Assembly: GCA_005800865.1 (NCBI GenBank)
Contig: SYEI01000434.1
Span: 1 to 14,436, forward strand
Source of the DNA: Bacteroidota bacterium
GTDB taxonomy: Bacteria; Bacteroidota; Bacteroidia; B-17B0; Aurantibacillaceae
Length of the DNA: 14,436 nucleotides
Reading direction: 5' to 3'
The position numbers and the translations under genes are program-made. Below, in pieces: positions 5,934 through 12,936 of this stretch; position 1 is the first letter of the stretch; the number at the start of each line of letters is the position of its first letter. The notes below the pieces were generated by a model. That model did not search any database. It was not told the origin of the DNA and worked only from the letters and a program-made list of their open reading frames with translations.

Positions 5934-7622
5934 TTATACTACCAACTTTTTATAACGCGGGCGTTTTGGTTCCACATTACCTAAACGTTTTTTGCGATTC
6001 TCTTCATACTCTGTATATCCGCCTTCAAACCAATAGACTGAACTATCGCCTTCAAAGGCTAAGATATGCGTACACACACGATCTAAAAACCATCTATCGT
6101 GACTAATAATTACGGCGCAACCTGCAAAGTTTTCTAACCCTTCTTCTAAGGCACGCAACGTGTTTACATCTAAATCATTGGTAGGCTCATCCAGTAACAA
6201 GACGTTACCTTCATTTTTTAAAGCCATCGCTAAATGTAAACGGTTACGTTCTCCACCCGATAATACTGATACTTTTTTTCCTTGATCGCTTCCACCAAAG
6301 TTGAAACGAGAGATATAAGCTCTTGCATTCATTGGTTTTCCACCTAAAGTAATATTATCTAAACCACCGCTTAATATATCATACACGGTTTTATTTGGAT
6401 CTAAATCTGCATGAGATTGATCGACATAAGAAATTTTTACAGTTGGTCCTACTTTAAAATCACCCGAATTAGGCGTTTCTTGTCCCATAATCATACGGAA
6501 CAAGGTTGTTTTACCAGCACCGTTTGGCCCAATAATACCAACAATTCCAGCAGGTGGTAATTTAAAGTTTAAGTGTTCATATAATAATCTATCTCCAAAT
6601 CCTTTTGATACTTCAACGGCTTCAATAACTTCGTTACCAAGACGAGGACCGTTAGGAATGAAGATTTCTAATTTTTCTTCTTTATCCTTAATGTCTTCAT
6701 TCATCATTTTATCGTAGTTATTTAAACGGGCTTTTTGTTTTACGCCACGTCCTTTCACTCCCTGACGAACCCAGTCTAACTCACGTGCCAAAGTTTTTTG
6801 ACGTTTAGATTCTGTTTTCTCTTCTTGTTTTAAACGATTTCCTTTTTGCTCTAACCAAGAAGAATAGTTTCCTTTCCATGGAATACCTTCTCCACGATCT
6901 AATTCTAAAATCCAACCAGCAACGTTATCTAAGAAATAACGATCATGCGTTACGGCAATAACAGTTCCTTTGTATTGTTGTAAGTGAATCTCCAACCAAT
7001 CAACCGATTCTGCATCTAAGTGGTTGGTAGGCTCATCTAATAATAAAATATCTGGTTCTTGTAATAACAAACGGCATAAAGCCACACGACGACGCTCACC
7101 ACCTGATAAAATTTTGATTGGCGTATCGCTTTCTGCACAACGCAATGCATCCATAGCGCGCTCTAAACGAGAATCTAAGTTCCATAAATCATGTTGGTCA
7201 ATTAAGTCTTGCAATTGAGCTTGACGATTAATTAACTTATCCATTTTATCTGGATCGTTTAATATTTCTTCGTCCATGAACTTATTGTTCACTTCTTCAA
7301 ATTCATTTAAAATATCTACATGTTTTTGCGCGCCTTCGCGAACAATTTCAATCACTGTTTTTGTTTCATCTAAATTTGGTTCTTGTTCTAACAAACCAAT
7401 GCTGTAGCCAGGGGATTGATGGATTTCTCCTAAATAATCTTTATCTAAACCAGCCATTATTTTTAATAAGGATGATTTACCTGAACCGTTTAAACCTAAA
7501 ACACCAATTTTGGCTCCGTAATAAAAGGAGATATAGATATCTTTTAATACTTGTTTTTGTGGCGGATGTATCTTAGATACATTTACCATACTGTAAATAA
7601 TTTGTCTTCCTACTTCTGACAT
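5934..7622 (-). CDS. ettA: Energy-dependent translational throttle protein EttA (ABC-F ATPase)
   Basis: EttA binds the ribosomal E site and links translation to the cell's ATP/ADP level; it is cytoplasmic and has no membrane domain. The 562-residue protein has two ABC domains in tandem. Domain 1 has Walker A GLNGSGKS (43-50), signature LSGGERRR (172-179) and Walker B with LLLDEPTNHLD (193-203). The stretch of about 95-150 is the Arm subdomain that contacts L1. The linker (about 245-320) contains GNYSSWLEQK and a long basic coiled stretch. Domain 2 has GPNGAGKT (365-372), LSGGERNR (454-461) and LLLDEPTNDLD (475-485). The length and the KxxPPQKQVLKDI and GNYSSWLEQK motifs fit EttA rather than Uup or YheS. 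No companion gene lies close; repeat-like sequences flank both ends. Confidence 0.94.
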   Translation of the reverse strand: MSEVGRQIIYSMVNVSKIHPPQKQVLKDIYISFYYGAKIGVLGLNGSGKSSLLKIMAGLDKDYLGEIHQSPGYSIGLLEQEPNLDETKTVIEIVREGAQKHVDILNEFEEVNNKFMDEEILNDPDKMDKLINRQAQLQDLIDQHDLWNLDSRLERAMDALRCAESDTPIKILSGGERRRVALCRLLLQEPDILLLDEPTNHLDAESVDWLEIHLQQYKGTVIAVTHDRYFLDNVAGWILELDRGEGIPWKGNYSSWLEQKGNRLKQEEKTESKRQKTLARELDWVRQGVKGRGVKQKARLNNYDKMMNEDIKDKEEKLEIFIPNGPRLGNEVIEAVEVSKGFGDRLLYEHLNFKLPPAGIVGIIGPNGAGKTTLFRMIMGQETPNSGDFKVGPTVKISYVDQSHADLDPNKTVYDILSGGLDNITLGGKPMNARAYISRFNFGGSDQGKKVSVLSGGERNRLHLAMALKNEGNVLLLDEPTNDLDVNTLRALEEGLENFAGCAVIISHDRWFLDRVCTHILAFEGDSSVYWFEGGYTEYEENRKKRLGNVEPKRPRYKKLVV

Positions 7623-7702
7623 AATAAATAAAATTTGAGGTTATAAAGTTAGTAGAAAAAGCCATAAATACTATAGGATTCATTTAAAAAGTATTTTCTA
7701 CT

Positions 7703-7852
7703 GTTCTTTTTTCTTGAAAAAAAAGAACCAAAAATTCAAGGTGAAAGACCAACCACCATTTACCCCGCAAAAACCTGCCCCGAATGGCGGTTCGCTCTCT
7801 TTCACCAAAGCCAACCGCACACTTACCAATGTATGCAGTGATGCAAATCACT
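7703..7852. other. GC-rich structured non-coding block upstream of ettA
   Basis: Most of the 290-nt spacer between ettA and the next minus-strand gene is this block. It holds three separate perfect inverted repeats: GTTCTTTTTT with AAAAAAGAAC (7703-7712 and 7719-7728), GGTGAAAGA with TCTTTCACC (7740-7748 and 7798-7806), and AGTGAT with ATCACT around a GCAA tetraloop (7837-7852). Bases 7741-7830 are about 52% GC, well above the flanking DNA. A 65-codon open frame runs through it from a TTG but shows no protein family features. It could be a dispersed Bacteroidota intergenic repeat, an RNA, or a decayed element. Confidence 0.5.
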
Positions 7853-7857
7853 TAAAC

Positions 7858-7889
7858 AAAAAAAGTGCTTTACGTTTAATAAAGCACTT
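7858..7889 (-). terminator. Intrinsic terminator after the 214-residue exported protein gene
   Basis: On the minus strand AAGTGCTTTA (7889-7880) and TAAAGCACTT (7872-7863) form a 10-bp perfect stem around a 7-nt loop, followed by a run of T to position 7858. It begins 24 nt after the stop codon of the gene at 7913. Confidence 0.85.
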
Positions 7890-7912
7890 CTTTTATAATT
7901 ATACTATTTAAC

Positions 7913-8557
7913 TTATTTAGCTAAGGTTTTCCATTTGCTGTAATAATCTGTGGTGATTTGCTTAATTACATGTTTAACAGCTCCTGCCCAAAAATTACGT
8001 AAGCCAATGCCCATTGGTTTGCCAATTATTCTTTCAAGTATTAAAACATTTTTAGTTTTAATATCGAAAACAGCAACATAAATCGAAGCTTCGTCGCTGG
8101 ACTTATTAAAACTTTCTACAACAAAAGAAACACCAATACCTTCTGTTTTTTCACCCTGTCCTAATTTAGAGATTACTTTAGCAACAGTTTTTTGCGCATC
8201 GTTAAATTTAAAAGTATTAAAACTCATTAAGTCGTCGGTACTAATGGCGTAATTTGCTTTTTCAGTAGGTGTTACATCATAAAACACCTCGTTTTTCTGA
8301 AAAGCCTCTGCAATTTTAAAATTTTTAGGTTCGCTTTGTATTAAGCCGTTCCAATTAGGCATCCATTTGTTTTTCAAATCTGATGCGCTTGCAGGCCCTG
8401 CTCCCATAGCTTGATCAAACTGACCAACCATTTTTGCTTCCGTAAAATTTAATCCGTACCAAACAATGCTTTTTGCACTGAATACATCTTTTGCTGTAAA
8501 CTGAGCAAAACCAATACTAGCAGTAGCCAACAATAATGATAAAACTATTTTCTTCAT
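7913..8557 (-). CDS. Exported protein of unknown function (214 residues)
   Basis: I do not recognise a family. Residues 1-19 form a clear signal peptide (KKIVLSLLLATASIGFA, then Gln19), so the protein is exported to the periplasm or outer membrane. It lacks a lipobox Cys, a T9SS sorting domain and further membrane helices. The mature part is mixed alpha/beta and rich in Lys and aromatic residues. Recognisable stretches are SIVWYGLNFTEAKMVG (30-45), a central VAKVISKLGQGEKTEGIGVSF block (125-145) and an amphipathic C-terminal helix with NFWAGAVKHVIKQI (188-201). The gene has its own promoter and terminator, so it is monocistronic. The second in-line gene upstream is separate because a promoter lies between them. 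Confidence 0.85.
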   Translation of the reverse strand: MKKIVLSLLLATASIGFAQFTAKDVFSAKSIVWYGLNFTEAKMVGQFDQAMGAGPASASDLKNKWMPNWNGLIQSEPKNFKIAEAFQKNEVFYDVTPTEKANYAISTDDLMSFNTFKFNDAQKTVAKVISKLGQGEKTEGIGVSFVVESFNKSSDEASIYVAVFDIKTKNVLILERIIGKPMGIGLRNFWAGAVKHVIKQITTDYYSKWKTLAK

Positions 8558-8576
8558 TTTTTAATTTTTATGATTA

Positions 8577-8607
8577 CAAAATTACACTTTATCAAATTAA
8601 TTGCAAT
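8577..8607 (-). promoter_or_regulatory. Bacteroidota-type promoter for the 214-residue exported protein
   Basis: On the minus strand ATTG (8607-8604), 19 nt, then TAATTTTG (8584-8577). The -7 element is an exact TAnnTTTG match at the canonical spacing and the -33 element matches three of four bases. The start site would be near 8570, giving a very short leader of about 13 nt. Confidence 0.65.
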
Positions 8608-8616
8608 TGATTTTCA

Positions 8617-9267
8617 TCATCCTTTTGGAAAATAAACTAAATGTTTTTCGTTGTACATACGGATATATTTTGTGGCCATTTCTTTTTTATTTTTTTTATT
8701 TAAAACCTTATATTCATTGTAAATGGTTTCGTCGCGTTTTAAATACTCTTCCATTTTGTCAATACTAAATGGGGTAATTTCTCCGCTATAAAAATCAAAT
8801 AAATATTGTCTTATCTCTCTTACTTTTTGGGCATTACTACCAATAGGAGCATTCATAAAAGGGTCGTAACCGGGCGAATAATTAGTAACCTCAACAGTGC
8901 CAATGAAATTACTGATTGAGCCAAAAACAGGAATTCTGTAAAAATTTTTATCTTGATTGATGAAAATAATATTGTTTTGGCAATAGCCCCAAACTTGTTC
9001 CGATTTCATTTTTGTAATGGAACCATCTCGCTCTGTATATTCAATAAATTCTTCTTCAATTAATTTTGAATAAAAATCTAATTGATCTTTATTAATTTTA
9101 GTAATAATTTTTTCTTTTGGAATAGGCCAATTGTATCTAAAATCTTGATAACCTAAATACAAGCCTTCATACAACCTAAAATCTTTAGTAAAAGCAACAG
9201 AATCTTGGGCTTTAATATGCGTAAAGCAAAAAAAGTAACAAAAAACTAAAACTAAACTAAATCGCAT
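8617..9267 (-). CDS. Exported protein of unknown function (216 residues)
   Basis: No named family is recognised, though the pattern feels like a conserved Bacteroidota protein. A signal peptide spans residues 1-20 (FSLVLVFCYFFCFTHIKA, then QDS). The mature part begins with FTKDFRLYEGLYLGYQDFRYNWPIP (26-50) and continues with EQVWGYCQNNIIFINQDKNFYRIPVFGSISNFIG (90-123), a beta-rich core with many aromatic residues. The C-terminal third is helical and highly charged (VREIRQYLFDFYSGEITPFS, MEEYLKRDE, KKNKKEMATKYIRMYNEKH). No lipobox, sorting domain or catalytic motif is visible. It is divergent from the subtilase gene with only 48 nt between the start codons, so the two may share a control region, and it precedes another exported unknown. 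Confidence 0.82.
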   Translation of the reverse strand: MRFSLVLVFCYFFCFTHIKAQDSVAFTKDFRLYEGLYLGYQDFRYNWPIPKEKIITKINKDQLDFYSKLIEEEFIEYTERDGSITKMKSEQVWGYCQNNIIFINQDKNFYRIPVFGSISNFIGTVEVTNYSPGYDPFMNAPIGSNAQKVREIRQYLFDFYSGEITPFSIDKMEEYLKRDETIYNEYKVLNKKNKKEMATKYIRMYNEKHLVYFPKG

Positions 9268-9315
9268 ACTGTAAATATCTAAATTATTTGTAATTTAATG
9301 CTATAAATTTACGGC

Positions 9316-11424
9316 ATGCGGTTATATTTTACATTTTTTATCATACTTGCTTTCTTTGGATTAAGAGCGCAATCAGTTTTTAATACTGAGTTGATTTCTA
9401 AATTAGAACATACAAGTACTAACGAAATAATAAATGTACTAGTGCTTACAAAACCAAATACAGAAATTAATTATTCCGAATTTCCTGACATTCAATTCAA
9501 TTACCAAGCTGGCAATATTACTTCCATCAGTGGCAGTGTTTCAACTATTAAACAACTATCGATTTTAAAAAATATTGTAAGAGTAGAGTATACTAAACAT
9601 CATTTACAATTAATGGGTGATACCGCTCATATTAGAAACAGAATTAAAAATATTAAAACTGGATTAAGTCCTCTTGCTCAGCCTTATGATGGCAATGGCG
9701 TTATTGTTGGAGTAATAGATTCTGGTACAGATTTCAATCACCCTGATTTTAAAGATGCTAATGGAAACTCTCGGATCAAGTATTTATGGGACATGACAAA
9801 AGCTTTAGCGGTAAATACACCTACGCCTTTTGGCTATGGACAAGAATGGAATAATACACAAATAGATTTAGGATTGTGTACGCACAGCGATGTTGCGCAA
9901 TTTGGGCATGGCACACTTAGCACTGGAATTGCAGCAGGAAATGGATTTTCGGTAAACAAATATGAAGGTATGGCGCCAAAGGCTGATATAATTGTAGTGG
10001 CAATGGATTTTAATAGACCTGGTTTTACTATATCTGATGCACTACAATACATCATCACAAAATCACAATTATTAAATAAACCTGTAGTAATTAATGCTAG
10101 TCTTGGTGATTATTATGGAAGTCATGATGGCTCAGATTTAGAAACACAACTTATTAATGGTTTAATTTCAAATGTGCCAGGCAGAGCCTTGGTTGCAGCT
10201 TGTGGTAATGCTGGCCGAGTAAAATTTCATGTTGGATATAATGTTATAAATACCGACACCAATTTTACTTGGATTAAGAACAACTTAAATACAATTTCCT
10301 TTTCTGAATATGCCGACACATCGCAAATAAAAAATGTGATGTATAGCGTTGGGGTTACTCATCCCAATTTAATTGATATTGGAGCAACTACTTTTAAGCC
10401 TTATAACTATGCCTTAAACACCGTTAAAAGAGACACCATATACCGTAACAGTAACAGAATCGGAATTATTGAAAGCATAGCAAGCATCAATTCATACGGA
10501 GTATATGAATTATCGGTTTCAATTAACGCAGACAGCTTAAACTATTTATGGAGCATAGCACATACAGGAATTGGGAGGATAGATTCGTGGAATTTTGATT
10601 ATGTAACCACTAATTTACCTTCAGCATCTAACTATCCAAAAATTACTAAATATAAAATTGCTGATACCTTGCAAACCATTGTAAGCGGTTTTCAATGTAG
10701 TGATGAAGTAATTGCCGTTGGAAATTATATTAATAGAAATAGATACATTGATGTAAATGGAAACACGCAAATTAAAGCTGAAACACCAGGGCAACTTCAC
10801 GAAAGTAGTAGCACTGGGCCAACCAGAGATAATAGAATAAAGCCAGATATAGCAGCTACAGGTGCAAATATTATGGCAGCGCTCCCAATTAGTATGCTAG
10901 CCACCTATGCTATTAGTTTTCCAAGTGTTGTTGCTCAAGGTGGCTATCACCGAACTGCTGGCGGAACATCTGCTGCTAGTCCAATAGTAGCTGGATTAGC
11001 TGCCTTATATTTTCAGAGAAATCCAACAGCAACTAATCAACAATTAAAGCAAGCTATTATCAATTGTGCTTATAGCGACTTTTATACCGGAGCAAATTTA
11101 CCAAGCAACAGATGGGGTTACGGAAAATTAGATGGTTTTGCAACAATGACGTGCGGAGAAGTATTAGATAATATTAAAATTTTAAGTAATCAGGAAACCA
11201 TACAAGCATTTCCTAATCCTTTATCAAACGAAACTAACTTACTATTTCCCAATGCTGAAAGCAAAAAAATCAAACTCTACAATTCATCTGGACAAATGGT
11301 AATGGAAGATTCTTGTGAATCCATCAATTACATATTAAAAAGAAATCTTTTAGCTTCGGGCTTATATTTTATTTTAGTGGAAGAAAAAAATGTGTCTTAT
11401 AAAATTAAAATCGTTATTTTGTAG
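9316..11424 (+). CDS. Secreted subtilisin-like (S8) serine protease with T9SS sorting domain
   Basis: This is an extracellular peptidase. Residues 1-18 are a signal peptide (FFIILAFFGLRA, then QS) and about 20-110 fit an inhibitory propeptide. The catalytic domain holds the S8 triad: Asp135 in VGVIDSGTDFNHPDF, His198 in FGHGTLSTGIAAG and Ser552 in GGTSAASPIVAGLAAL, with oxyanion Asn298 in AACGNAG. Between Asn298 and Ser552 there is a large insertion (about 305-455) of beta-rich sequence, longer than in plain subtilisins and reminiscent of inserts in large Bacteroidota subtilases. The last 75 residues are a T9SS sorting signal: AFPNPLSNETNLLF (631-644), KLYNSSGQMV, SGLYFILVE, YKIKIVIL. All key residues are intact. 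A PorG-like gene follows after 57 nt on the same strand; substrate unknown. Confidence 0.94.
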   Translation: MRLYFTFFIILAFFGLRAQSVFNTELISKLEHTSTNEIINVLVLTKPNTEINYSEFPDIQFNYQAGNITSISGSVSTIKQLSILKNIVRVEYTKHHLQLMGDTAHIRNRIKNIKTGLSPLAQPYDGNGVIVGVIDSGTDFNHPDFKDANGNSRIKYLWDMTKALAVNTPTPFGYGQEWNNTQIDLGLCTHSDVAQFGHGTLSTGIAAGNGFSVNKYEGMAPKADIIVVAMDFNRPGFTISDALQYIITKSQLLNKPVVINASLGDYYGSHDGSDLETQLINGLISNVPGRALVAACGNAGRVKFHVGYNVINTDTNFTWIKNNLNTISFSEYADTSQIKNVMYSVGVTHPNLIDIGATTFKPYNYALNTVKRDTIYRNSNRIGIIESIASINSYGVYELSVSINADSLNYLWSIAHTGIGRIDSWNFDYVTTNLPSASNYPKITKYKIADTLQTIVSGFQCSDEVIAVGNYINRNRYIDVNGNTQIKAETPGQLHESSSTGPTRDNRIKPDIAATGANIMAALPISMLATYAISFPSVVAQGGYHRTAGGTSAASPIVAGLAALYFQRNPTATNQQLKQAIINCAYSDFYTGANLPSNRWGYGKLDGFATMTCGEVLDNIKILSNQETIQAFPNPLSNETNLLFPNAESKKIKLYNSSGQMVMEDSCESINYILKRNLLASGLYFILVEEKNVSYKIKIVIL

Positions 11425-11481
11425 TTAAATGAATAACACTATTTCACATACTATTTTAATTATTTCTGCGTTTACATACCA

Positions 11482-12300
11482 ATGAAGTCTTGTCTTTATA
11501 TATTTTTATTATTTGTAGTACTTAGTTCTAATTTGTTTTCACAAGGACGAAGAAGAAATTTTCGTCAGCATGAAGTAGGCTTTATGGTTGGTGGAGCATA
11601 TTACATTGGCGATTTAAATCCCAGAAAACAATTTAACTTAACTCAACCTGCAGCAGGTGCATTTTACAGATTTACGCCAAATTACCGCTATGCATTTAGG
11701 GCAGGTATTAATTGGGGAAATATTATGGGAGATGACTCTCAAAGTGATGATGCTGATCAAGTTCAACGAAATTTAAATTTTAAATCTCAAATTATAGAAT
11801 ATAATATTATTGCGGAATTTAATTTTTTAGAGTATCGTATTAGTAATGATAAATACAAATTCACTTCTTATTTGTTTTTAGGAATAGACATTTTTAGCCA
11901 TAAGCCAAAAGCTAATGTTAATAATAAATGGACTGATTTAGAGCCATTACATACCGAAGGGCAGGTAAAAGGATACAAATTAACACAAGTATCTATTCCG
12001 TTTGGTATTGGTGCAAAAATGAATGTATCAAAACAAGTAGGCATTGGTTTTGAATGGGGACCTAGAAAAACATTTACAGATTACTTGGATGATGTGAGTG
12101 GGACCTACCCAGATTGGGAAACCACACAAGCTTTTAATAAAAATACCATAAAATTTACCGACAGATCTAAAAATGCTGGCAGCAATGTTAATAAGATGCG
12201 TGGCAATCCAAGAACAAAAGATTGGTATTTCTTTTTTGGAATTACATTAAACATCAAGCTTAATTTTAAAGCTCCACCTTGTTATTCTTATAATCATTAA
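11482..12300 (+). CDS. porG: PorG-like (DUF6089) outer-membrane beta-barrel protein of the type IX secretion system
   Basis: PorG is an outer-membrane barrel that associates with the PorK/PorN ring of the T9SS. The 272-residue protein starts with a signal peptide (1-20, ending SSNLFS, then QG) and then shows the DUF6089 pattern: VGFMVGGAYYIGDLNPRKQF (32-51), aromatic beta strands AGAFYRFTPNYRYAFRAGINWG (58-79), EYNIIAEFNFLEYRI (106-120), TSYLFLGIDIF (128-138), LEPLHTEGQ (153-161), SIPFGIGAKM (171-180) and the strongly conserved TDYLDDVSGTY (199-209). It ends in alternating strand residues FFFGITLNIKLNF. It lies 57 nt behind a T9SS-exported protease, so the two may be co-transcribed. Several DUF6089 paralogues can occur in one genome, so it may be a paralogue rather than the true PorG. 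Confidence 0.8.
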   Translation: MKSCLYIFLLFVVLSSNLFSQGRRRNFRQHEVGFMVGGAYYIGDLNPRKQFNLTQPAAGAFYRFTPNYRYAFRAGINWGNIMGDDSQSDDADQVQRNLNFKSQIIEYNIIAEFNFLEYRISNDKYKFTSYLFLGIDIFSHKPKANVNNKWTDLEPLHTEGQVKGYKLTQVSIPFGIGAKMNVSKQVGIGFEWGPRKTFTDYLDDVSGTYPDWETTQAFNKNTIKFTDRSKNAGSNVNKMRGNPRTKDWYFFFGITLNIKLNFKAPPCYSYNH

Positions 12301-12304
12301 GAAC

Positions 12305-12919
12305 CTATTTCTTTTTTGATTTCGTTTTTTCTTCGTTCCAGGTTTTGTATTCGTTTTGCTGTTCTGGTCTAAAAGCTGGCATTCGACGTAATGGTTCACA
12401 CTCTTTTAAGGTAGCATAACAATCTGCAGGTAGCTGCTGATATAAGGCAGTTCCTTTTGTTTTCCATGCAATCATTTCATCACTCACATCTTTCACAACT
12501 TTGCCAGGATTACCAACAACTACTTTTCTATCTTCAATAACCGTATCGGCAGGTACAAAACATAAAGCGCCTATAATACAATTATCGCCAATCACACAAT
12601 TATCCATTACAACAGCATTCATACCCACTAGCACATTCTTTCCAATCGTTCCGCCATGTATAATAGCACCATGGCCAATGTGAGCTGCTTCTTTTAGTAA
12701 AACAGTTGTGCCCGGAAACATGTGTATGGTACAATTTTCTTGCACATTGCATCCGTCTTCAATAATAATTTGTCCCCAATCGCCACGTATAGCAGCACCT
12801 GGGCCAACGTATACATTTTTACCAATAATCACGTTACCAGTAACGGTTGCGTTTGGATGAATGAAAGACGATTTATCTATTACTGGTTTGTAACCATTGA
12901 ACTCGAAAATATTTGCCAT
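12305..12919 (-). CDS. Gamma-carbonic-anhydrase-like / PaaY-like hexapeptide-repeat protein
   Basis: This is a left-handed beta-helix protein, predicted to be a trimer. Hexapeptide repeats run from about residue 20 to 150 (ATVTGNVIIGKNVYVGPGA, GGTIGKNVLVGMNAVVMDN). The zinc ligands of gamma-class carbonic anhydrases are present at the right spacing: His66 in CTIHMF, then His83 and His88 in HIGHGAIIH. Arg45 and Asp47 (IRGDWG) and Gln60 (NVQEN) also match. The C-terminal helix region with WKTKGTALYQQLPADC and CEPLRRMP closely fits PaaY, a thioesterase-like relative of phenylacetate catabolism. No paa genes are nearby, so the biological role (carbonic anhydrase, thioesterase or other) is open. 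It starts 17 nt after prfC on the same strand and converges on porG with a 4-nt gap. Confidence 0.88.
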   Translation of the reverse strand: MANIFEFNGYKPVIDKSSFIHPNATVTGNVIIGKNVYVGPGAAIRGDWGQIIIEDGCNVQENCTIHMFPGTTVLLKEAAHIGHGAIIHGGTIGKNVLVGMNAVVMDNCVIGDNCIIGALCFVPADTVIEDRKVVVGNPGKVVKDVSDEMIAWKTKGTALYQQLPADCYATLKECEPLRRMPAFRPEQQNEYKTWNEEKTKSKKK

Positions 12920-12936
12920 TGTAATAAATTTAGATT

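Noticed and set aside
7714..7911. 65-codon plus-strand open frame in the ettA-side spacer
   Set aside because: It starts with TTG inside the loop of a hairpin, reads through structured non-coding sequence and the neighbouring gene's terminator, and shows no family pattern.
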